A stretch of 6,153 nt of DNA from Acidobacteriota bacterium (GTDB lineage: Bacteria; Acidobacteriota; Terriglobia; Terriglobales; Acidobacteriaceae), in contig JANXQR010000478.1 in assembly GCA_025353435.1 (NCBI GenBank), positions 1-6,153 of the forward strand, in the 5' to 3' direction. The position numbers and the translations under genes were made by a program. Positions within the stretch are counted from its first letter, which is position 1. Every line of letters starts with the position of its first letter. The notes beneath the pieces are model-generated. The model did no database searches and was not told the origin of the DNA. It worked only from the letters and a program-made list of their open reading frames with translations. Positions 1 to 4,626 of the stretch are shown piece by piece.

Positions 1-510
1 GGCGGGAATTATTTGCCGCAGAGACCGCCGCGGCAAGGGCTGTCGTTGGCGCGGCAGATTGCCATGATGAGTTACAAGTCAGGCGGGCTTTTTGAAGAGC
101 GTTTCAGCCGGAATCCGAACCGTAACGGCGAGGATCCGTGGGGGCTGGACGATTTGGGCGGCGGCCTGATCGGGGGGCGATTCGATATTGCGGGCTATCT
201 CGATGAGCAGGGAAAACGGTTTGTCGATCGTTTTGAAGCGAACGCGTATTTGGCGATTTTGCGGACGATGGACACGTGGGATCCGCTGCGGGGGCATCTT
301 TCGGCATCAGAAGTATTAGGGAAGATTAAGGCGCGGCTTACGTTTGTGGGCATCAGCTCGGACTGGCTGTTTCCGCCCGAGAGCGTGCGCGCGTTTGCTG
401 AGGCGATTCGAGCCGCGGGGGTGCAGGCGGAGTATCGCGAAATGACGAGCGATCATGGGCACGATGCGTTCCTGGCGGAGCAGGCGGAGCTGGTGAGATT
501 GCTTTCCTAA
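1..510 (+). CDS. metX: Homoserine O-acetyltransferase family protein, C-terminal part (5' end outside window)
   Basis: The reading frame is open from base 1 and ends at TAA 508-510, giving about 169 residues of the C-terminal half of an alpha/beta-hydrolase-fold acyltransferase. The text matches the MetX family. There is a GL-x-LAR-x-IAMMSYKS stretch, then the typical 'SYL..QG..FV.RFEANAYL' segment seen here as GYLDEQGKRFVDRFEANAYL, followed by RTMDTWD. The late catalytic residues are present: Asp at 361-363 in SSDWLFPPE, and His at 460-462 in DHGHDAFL. The nucleophilic Ser lies upstream, outside the window. The family transfers an acetyl (sometimes succinyl) group from acyl-CoA to homoserine in the cytoplasm, the entry step to methionine. 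Acyl-CoA choice, and homoserine versus serine as substrate, cannot be told from this part. The TTG at 13-15 is internal and not a start, because the family match continues before it. Confidence 0.9.
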   Translation, partial: GGNYLPQRPPRQGLSLARQIAMMSYKSGGLFEERFSRNPNRNGEDPWGLDDLGGGLIGGRFDIAGYLDEQGKRFVDRFEANAYLAILRTMDTWDPLRGHLSASEVLGKIKARLTFVGISSDWLFPPESVRAFAEAIRAAGVQAEYREMTSDHGHDAFLAEQAELVRLLS

Positions 511-527
511 GAACAGGGAACAGGGAA
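511..527. repeat. Short tandem heptamer repeat (GAACAGG x 2.4)
   Basis: GAACAGG occurs at 511-517 and 518-524, followed by GAA, and begins immediately after the metX stop codon. It has the same flavour as the GGGACT octamers at 4210-4243 and 4631-4662: a GGGA core, 7-8 bp units, and a position abutting a stop codon. Here it is a single short array, with no inverted partner nearby and no adjoining gene of its own. Confidence 0.55.
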
Positions 528-557
528 GAGAAAGCGGTATTTGGTGCAGGAAGTTGT

Positions 558-585
558 CCTGACGCGATGGAGTCAAGGCATTTTT
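558..585 (+). terminator. Possible weak terminator downstream of metX
   Basis: CCTGAC (558-563) can pair with GTCA-A-GG (572-578) with one bulged A across an 8-nt loop, and a run of five T follows at 581-585. The stem is short and imperfect, so this is only a candidate end for the metX transcript. Confidence 0.25.
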
Positions 586-795
586 ACATTGTGCTTGCAA
601 TGCGGCAGGAACAGTTTCGGGCATTGCGGTGTCTAATGCGGGTATGTGCCGAGTGGGTGCGCTGCGTTGGAGCCCAGGCAATTGGCAGGAGAAAGAGCGC
701 CGATGGAGACCGGGAGGGGATTCGCCAGGACGGGTGCGAGAGTGGGGGCGGCTGGGGAAATGCGGCCGGAATTCTTTACCGTTCTGCAACTTCGC

Positions 796-824
796 TTGTC
801 AGAGAGGGCGAGGCTTTCTATAAT
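796..824 (+). promoter_or_regulatory. Sigma-70-type promoter for the 963-2318 gene
   Basis: The -35 element TTGTCA (796-801) differs from TTGACA at one position. A spacer of exactly 17 bp separates it from a perfect TATAAT at 819-824. The start of transcription should lie near 831, which gives a 5' leader of about 130 nt before the ATG at 963. It is the best promoter match I noticed in the window and points at the exported TPR-like gene, so that gene is probably constitutively and well expressed. Confidence 0.75.
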
Positions 825-962
825 CCATCCATCACCGCATCCGACGTCGTGGTACTGCTATCCTCTACAACGCGGTAACCATCCGCAAAAAGCTGACCGG
901 TCCCCCTCGGCGAGCGAGTGCTTGAAGATTGATTCCATTTCGGGTTTTCCCAGGAGCTTTGA

Positions 963-2318
963 ATGAAGAAGTTTGTCTTTGCGTCAATGATGGCGCTGGC
1001 GATCATGACCCTTGTGTCCGCGCCGAAACTGCAAGCACAACAACCGGCGGATTCGGGCACACTCTCGATCAAGGATCCAGCGGAATTCAACGCGTACCAG
1101 ATGTTTAGTACGCAAACCGATCCCAAGCAGAAGACCGCGGCTGGGGAGAGCTTTCTGAAAACGTATCCGCAGAGCCTGGCAAAAAACCTGGTTCTGGATG
1201 CGCTGGTGGATGCGTACCAGGCGTCGAATGATTCGGACGGCACTCTGGGTGCAGCGACCCGTCTGCTGCAAGTGGATCCGAACAACTTGAAGGCGATTCT
1301 TTATTCCGTGCTGATCAAGAAGGGCCAATGCGGGAAGACCAGCGACGCCCAGGCGTGCGATGATGCGGCGGCCTTGGCGATGAAGGGACTGCAGGCGACA
1401 AAGCCTGCCGCCACCGCGGATGCTGATTGGCAGAAGCTGACGCACGCGGCGTTTCCGATCTTCCACTCCACGCTGGCACTCGATGACGCGGTGAGCAAGA
1501 AGGATTGGAAGGCTGCGCAGGACGAGTACACGTCCGAGCTGAAGCTGTTCGATGACAACGAAAGCAAGTCTGCCGGTTTGAGCGACATGCTTCTGTTGGC
1601 TCAGGCGTATAGCCAGCCTGGCTCGGCGCAGGATCTAAAGAAGGCGATCTGGTTTTATTCGCGTGTGTGGGATTTTGCTCCGGCGCAGTACAAGGCGCAG
1701 ATTGAGCCCAAGCTCGAGTATTACTACAAGAAGTTTCACGGCGGATTGGATGGTCTGGACACGGTGAAGCAGGCGGCGCAGGCTTCCACGTTCCCGTCAG
1801 GCGAGATCAAGATTGACCCTGCGAAGAGCCCGGCGGAGCAGATTCACGATCTGCTGGCATCGACACCCGATCTGAAAGTGCTGGCTCTGGGCGACAAAGA
1901 GACGGTTCTCGCCATGGGCAGCAAGGAGGACGCGGACAAGCTTTGGGCGCTCATGCAGGGTCAGGAGTCGCAGGTTCCCGGCATCGTGATTGCGGCAACG
2001 GCGGACCAGATCCAGGTGGCGGTGACGCAGGATGCCAAGGATGCCAAGGTGGCGGACTTTATCGTGAACCTGAAGAAGCCTCTGACCGATGCGGATCTCA
2101 AGTTGATTGTGCCTGGCTTCGAATTCAAAACGCAGCCGGCAGCGGAACTTGTCGGCACCTACGATACCTACCAGCAGGTTCCGGCGACCGACAAGACTTC
2201 GCAGGCGGCGTCAATTGTGCTGAAGGACGGCGAGTACGTTCCGGAAGAAAAGAAGAAGGCCCCGGTTCATCACCCGGCCGCCAAGCCGGGAGCGGCTCAC
2301 AAGGCGGCGCACAAGTAG
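963..2318 (+). CDS. Exported TPR-like protein with basic C-terminal tail, function unknown
   Basis: This encodes 451 residues with stop TAG at 2316-2318. The start ATG is preceded by AGGAG (952-956) at a 6-nt spacing. Residues 1-25 form a Sec signal peptide: KK, then a hydrophobic core to about residue 20, with likely cleavage after LQA-25. The protein is therefore periplasmic or secreted. No lipobox Cys is seen. Residues about 40-260 are helical and TPR-like, with alternating Ala/Leu/Tyr pairs such as NLVLDALVDAY, LLLAQAYSQPG and AIWFYSRVW. C123 and C132 could form a disulphide. Residues about 280-425 look like a separate alpha/beta domain with no family I recognise. The end (430-451) is Lys/Ala/His/Pro-rich and basic, possibly contacting the envelope or nucleic acid. 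The gene has its own promoter and terminator and so is probably transcribed alone. TPR proteins usually act as scaffolds, but no partner can be named here. Confidence 0.85.
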   Translation: MKKFVFASMMALAIMTLVSAPKLQAQQPADSGTLSIKDPAEFNAYQMFSTQTDPKQKTAAGESFLKTYPQSLAKNLVLDALVDAYQASNDSDGTLGAATRLLQVDPNNLKAILYSVLIKKGQCGKTSDAQACDDAAALAMKGLQATKPAATADADWQKLTHAAFPIFHSTLALDDAVSKKDWKAAQDEYTSELKLFDDNESKSAGLSDMLLLAQAYSQPGSAQDLKKAIWFYSRVWDFAPAQYKAQIEPKLEYYYKKFHGGLDGLDTVKQAAQASTFPSGEIKIDPAKSPAEQIHDLLASTPDLKVLALGDKETVLAMGSKEDADKLWALMQGQESQVPGIVIAATADQIQVAVTQDAKDAKVADFIVNLKKPLTDADLKLIVPGFEFKTQPAAELVGTYDTYQQVPATDKTSQAASIVLKDGEYVPEEKKKAPVHHPAAKPGAAHKAAHK

Positions 2319-2366
2319 GAGCGCGGAGGTGGGCTGAAGCTTGCCAATCGCAATATCCTGGGAATC

Positions 2367-2401
2367 AGAGGGCAGTCCGCGATGCGGGCTGCCCTTTCTT
2401 T
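2367..2401 (+). terminator. Intrinsic (rho-independent) terminator after the TPR-like gene
   Basis: AGGGCAG (2369-2375) pairs with CTGCCCT (2389-2395), and CCGC (2377-2380) pairs with GCGG (2384-2387). A T-G wobble (2376/2388) lies between them, so the stem is a continuous 12 bp closed by a GAT triloop. TTCTTT follows at 2396-2401. It ends the 963-2318 transcript about 50 nt after its stop. It also means the gene at 2444 probably needs its own promoter or depends on readthrough. Confidence 0.85.
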
Positions 2402-2443
2402 GGGGCGGAGGATGAGAGCGAGCGGGTGGTAGTCTGGTTGCGA

Positions 2444-3370
2444 ATGATCCGATATGTATCCATAGCAGTAATGGCGGCAGCCTGCATGACTGGGACTCTG
2501 GCGCATGCACAAGAAGGGGAGGTTATCCCCGGTGCCAAGGTGGTCCAACTTGAACCAACGCAGATGCAGGATTCTGACCCCCGGCTCGCCTTGGAGGGGA
2601 AGCTGCCGCCGCGTGTGCTGATTCACCCCGCCGGCGCCATGAAGCAGGAAGATAAAGATTTGGCTGCCAGCGCGGCAACGGCTATCAAGCACCGAGCGGG
2701 ATTCCTGGAACTTGGGTTCGACGAGGGTGACTGGAAGGAGAGCCAACTGGATTGCCCGGCATTTCCTCAGCATCTCCTGCTGCGATTTACGCGTGACAAC
2801 GGAGCCGGAGACCAGAGCACATTTACGGCGTCCATTCCGAGGGGGAAAGACGGACAAGTGCGGGTGATTCCGATCCTGCGCAGAGGCTATTCTTTGTACT
2901 CCCTGGCCCCTGTGAGCAAGGCGACGATCAGCGCTTTCAACGAGATTGAATCCGAAGAGCACATCGGCGACAAGGCGGACTGGTCGTCTATTGGTCTGTG
3001 TTATGCGGCATTGTCGGCGCCACGGTGGATTGAGCTTGAGGGAAACACTGCACTTACGCTGCTGGGGTCCACCATGTTGCGGTTGGGAGAAAAAGGCGGT
3101 GTGACCGTGGGATTCGGGTTGGGAGCGCCGGCGCCGGGCCAGTGGCAGGTAACGTTCAACAAGAATGGACAAGTGCAGGGGACGGAATTTACGTCGATTG
3201 GCGACGTGATTGCGCGGCCCATGCCGGCCACGCTTACGGAGATGAGAGGGAAGCCGCTTCCCGCGAGCATTCCCGTGGGGCCGGGTCGGCCCATCCCTTC
3301 AGGTCCTGAGCCACGCGGACGTCCCATTCCGCCGACTTCCTCGGGCGACAGCCAGAGCAAGCCGCAATAG
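2444..3370 (+). CDS. Exported protein of unknown function with Pro-rich tail
   Basis: This encodes 308 residues with stop TAG at 3368-3370. The frame is open upstream to 1943, but that part overlaps the previous gene and its terminator and has no family resemblance. ATG 2444 is chosen because it begins a clean signal peptide (MIRY, hydrophobic core to about residue 19, cleavage after AHA-22). The ribosome binding site is weak, and GTG 2426 or TTG 2438 are in-frame alternatives. The mature part (about 25-255) shows no domain I recognise. C104 and C186 may form a disulphide, and beta-rich stretches such as HLLLRFTRD and ALTLLGSTMLRLG occur. Residues 256-308 are Pro/Gly/Arg-rich, and the pentamer GRPIP occurs twice (281-285 and 292-296), suggesting a flexible linker-like tail. 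The product is probably periplasmic, secreted or surface-bound. The gene converges on ymdB, with only 30 bp between the stop codons. Confidence 0.75.
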   Translation: MIRYVSIAVMAAACMTGTLAHAQEGEVIPGAKVVQLEPTQMQDSDPRLALEGKLPPRVLIHPAGAMKQEDKDLAASAATAIKHRAGFLELGFDEGDWKESQLDCPAFPQHLLLRFTRDNGAGDQSTFTASIPRGKDGQVRVIPILRRGYSLYSLAPVSKATISAFNEIESEEHIGDKADWSSIGLCYAALSAPRWIELEGNTALTLLGSTMLRLGEKGGVTVGFGLGAPAPGQWQVTFNKNGQVQGTEFTSIGDVIARPMPATLTEMRGKPLPASIPVGPGRPIPSGPEPRGRPIPPTSSGDSQSKPQ

Positions 3371-3400
3371 GCCGTCTCAGGTCAACTAGCGTCTTGCGGG

Positions 3401-4198
3401 TTACTCGCCCAGCATGATTCGCTGGATGGCGGTGGCGCGGCCAGTCTTCTCATCGCACGTGACGAGTGCGGCGCACATTTTGGGGTTGCCCCTGGCGGCC
3501 TCGAACTTGCCGGGCATGCCAGTGAGAAATCTGTGCAGCACCATCTCTTTTTCCACGCCAATCACACTGTCGTAGGGGCCGGACATGCCCACATCGGTCT
3601 GGTAGGCGGTGCCGTTGTGCAGGATGCGCTCGTCGGCGGTGGGCACGTGGGTGTGGGTGCCCAAGACGGCGGTGACGCGGCCATCGAGGTGCCAGCCCAT
3701 GGCAACCTTTTCACTGGTGGCTTCGGCATGGAAATCGACCAGGATGACCTTGGCGGTGATGCGCTTGAGAGCGTCGTTGACGGCATGGAAGGGATCGTTG
3801 GTGCCGGTCATGAACACGCGACCCATGAGATTGATGACGGCGTATGGAACGCCTGATTGAGTGACGCCTTCAAAGGAGCCATGGCCGGGTACACCGGGAT
3901 AGAAATTGAGGGGGCGCAGGATGCGTCGGGCGGGTAGCTGGCTGTCGGCGGGGACGGAGTTCATGTAGTCGATGAGTTCTTTTTTGTCCCACACGTGATT
4001 GCCGGTGGTGAGCACGTCGGCACCGAGTTCGAATAGGTCATCGGCAATCCCCGGCGTGACGCCGAAGCCGCCCGCGGCATTCTCCGCATTGATCACGGTG
4101 AGGTCGACCGCATGAGCTTCGCGGATATGGCCGATGTGCTCGGCGACGATCTTGCGTCCCGCGCTGCCGAAGATGTCGCCGACAAAGAGAATGTTCAA
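3401..4198 (-). CDS. ymdB: YmdB-family metallophosphoesterase (TIGR00282)
   Basis: This encodes 265 residues, the normal size for the family, and looks complete. The metal-binding pattern of calcineurin-like phosphoesterases of the YmdB type is all present: GD at residues 7-8, NAEN at 37-40, GNHVWD at 66-71, DFHAEATSEK at 155-164 and GTHTHVPTAD at 180-189. Family members are cytoplasmic dinuclear-metal enzymes. Bacillus subtilis YmdB hydrolyses 2',3'-cyclic AMP and influences biofilm and motility switching, but the physiological role in this organism is unknown. The start is TTG (4198-4196), supported by GGAG at 4208-4205 with a 6-nt spacing and by the family N-terminus beginning at this residue. 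The gene lies downstream of lysS and the four-helix cassette on the same strand and is probably co-transcribed with them. No intrinsic terminator is obvious in the 30 bp before the convergent gene. Confidence 0.92.
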   Translation of the reverse strand: MNILFVGDIFGSAGRKIVAEHIGHIREAHAVDLTVINAENAAGGFGVTPGIADDLFELGADVLTTGNHVWDKKELIDYMNSVPADSQLPARRILRPLNFYPGVPGHGSFEGVTQSGVPYAVINLMGRVFMTGTNDPFHAVNDALKRITAKVILVDFHAEATSEKVAMGWHLDGRVTAVLGTHTHVPTADERILHNGTAYQTDVGMSGPYDSVIGVEKEMVLHRFLTGMPGKFEAARGNPKMCAALVTCDEKTGRATAIQRIMLGE

Positions 4199-4204
4199 AA
4201 AAAG

Positions 4205-4208
4205 CTCC
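4205..4208 (-). promoter_or_regulatory. Ribosome binding site of ymdB, abutting the repeat arm
   Basis: The minus strand reads TGGAG then CTTTTT then the TTG start. GGAG sits 6 nt before the start codon and decides that start. The left octamer arm ends at 4210, one base from this site, so the cassette left the ymdB translation signal intact. Confidence 0.7.
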
Positions 4209-4209
4209 A

Positions 4210-4243
4210 GGGACTAAGGGACTAAGGGACTGAGGGACTGAGG
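4210..4243. repeat. Left arm: four tandem GGGACTNA octamers
   Basis: The units are GGGACTAA (4210-4217), GGGACTAA (4218-4225), GGGACTGA (4226-4233) and GGGACTGA (4234-4241), then GG. It is the inverted partner of 4631-4662. Read on the minus strand, it encodes the last nine residues (PQSLSPLVP) and the TAG stop of the cassette gene. Confidence 0.95.
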
Positions 4244-4603
4244 TTGTTTCGGGCGCAGCGACTTCATCAACGCTCCGAGAAGGCGACCGACGTCGTTGCA
4301 TAAGCTTTCAGTCGAATCGAGATTGGTTGTCACACCAAATCCAAGCACTTTCGCGATCACGATTTGGGTTTCCAATTCCGAACATGAGCCACGAGCGTGT
4401 CCGACGAATTGGATGTACTCTCCCCTGGTGGCTCGTCCGTAGCCTTCTGATATGTTGCTTGCAATAGAGACTGACGCTCTTCGCATCTGACTGGTCAAGC
4501 CAAACTTTTCTGCTTCTGGGAACTTTGCGGTCAACTTATAGATGTCGATGGTTAGCGCAATCGCGCGCTGCCAAACAACCAGATCCTTGAATGACTGTCC
4601 CAT
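4214..4603 (-). CDS. Four-helix-bundle protein, 23S rRNA intervening-sequence (IVP/S23) family
   Basis: This encodes 129 residues and matches TIGR02436/PF05635 along its length. The signature is an N-terminal FKDLVVWQRA (5-14), then IYKLTAKFP-EAEKFGLTSQMRRA (21-43), SVSIASNISEGYGR (44-57), GEYIQFVGHARGS (61-73), and SELETQIVIAK (75-85). The fold is expected to be four antiparallel helices forming a pentameric, positively charged barrel, as in related proteins including Avd of diversity-generating retroelements. Nucleic-acid binding is plausible, but the family's job is not established. ATG 4603 is preceded by GAGGAG (4616-4611) at a 7-nt spacing, so the gene brings its own translation signal. 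Residues 121-129 and the stop codon come from the left repeat arm rather than the family sequence. It lies between lysS and ymdB in the same direction. It is likely expressed from the lysS transcript, as no promoter of its own is obvious. Confidence 0.92.
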   Translation of the reverse strand: MGQSFKDLVVWQRAIALTIDIYKLTAKFPEAEKFGLTSQMRRASVSIASNISEGYGRATRGEYIQFVGHARGSCSELETQIVIAKVLGFGVTTNLDSTESLCNDVGRLLGALMKSLRPKQPQSLSPLVP

Positions 4604-4610
4604 AGGATTT

Positions 4611-4616
4611 CTCCTC
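4611..4616 (-). promoter_or_regulatory. Strong ribosome binding site of the four-helix-bundle gene
   Basis: GAGGAG on the minus strand, 7 nt before ATG 4603. It lies between the right arm and the start codon, so it belongs to the cassette and would let the cargo be translated wherever the unit lands in a transcript. Confidence 0.85.
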
Positions 4617-4626
4617 GTCTTTTCGG

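Larger units (their letters stand above)
511..962. other. Gene-free region of about 450 bp between metX and the TPR-like gene
   Basis: No convincing gene was found on either strand. The open frames here (for example minus-strand 316-789 and plus-strand 567-878) give Arg/Pro/Ser-rich, low-complexity translations with no family resemblance and no good ribosome binding site. What is visible is a short tandem heptamer repeat at 511-527, a weak hairpin with a T run at 558-585, a strong promoter at 796-824, and an untranslated leader from about 831 to 962. The leader is long (about 130 nt), but its only obvious inverted repeat is a 4-bp pair (872-875 with 883-886). No known riboswitch pattern was recognised. 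Bases 590-790 hold nothing I can name. Confidence 0.6.

Noticed and set aside
316..789. Minus-strand open frame spanning the metX end and the gene-free region
   Set aside because: Low-complexity Arg/Ser/Pro text, no ribosome binding site, and half of it lies antisense to metX.
1943..2443. Upstream extension of the 2444-3370 frame, open back to 1943
   Set aside because: It overlaps the 963-2318 gene and its terminator. The translation is Gly/Arg/Ser-rich shadow text, and the signal peptide clearly begins at 2444.
2297..3172. Long minus-strand open frame (291 codons) opposite the 2444-3370 gene
   Set aside because: The translation is Arg/His/Pro-rich without family signature, and the plus strand has a signal peptide and gene-like composition. 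It is an antisense shadow.
3533..3860. Plus-strand open frames inside ymdB
   Set aside because: They are antisense to conserved metal-site motifs of ymdB, and their His/Val/Gly-rich text mirrors the GTHTHV region.
4214..4603. Avd protein of a diversity-generating retroelement
   Set aside because: Avd shares the fold, but there is no reverse transcriptase, template repeat or variable repeat in the window.
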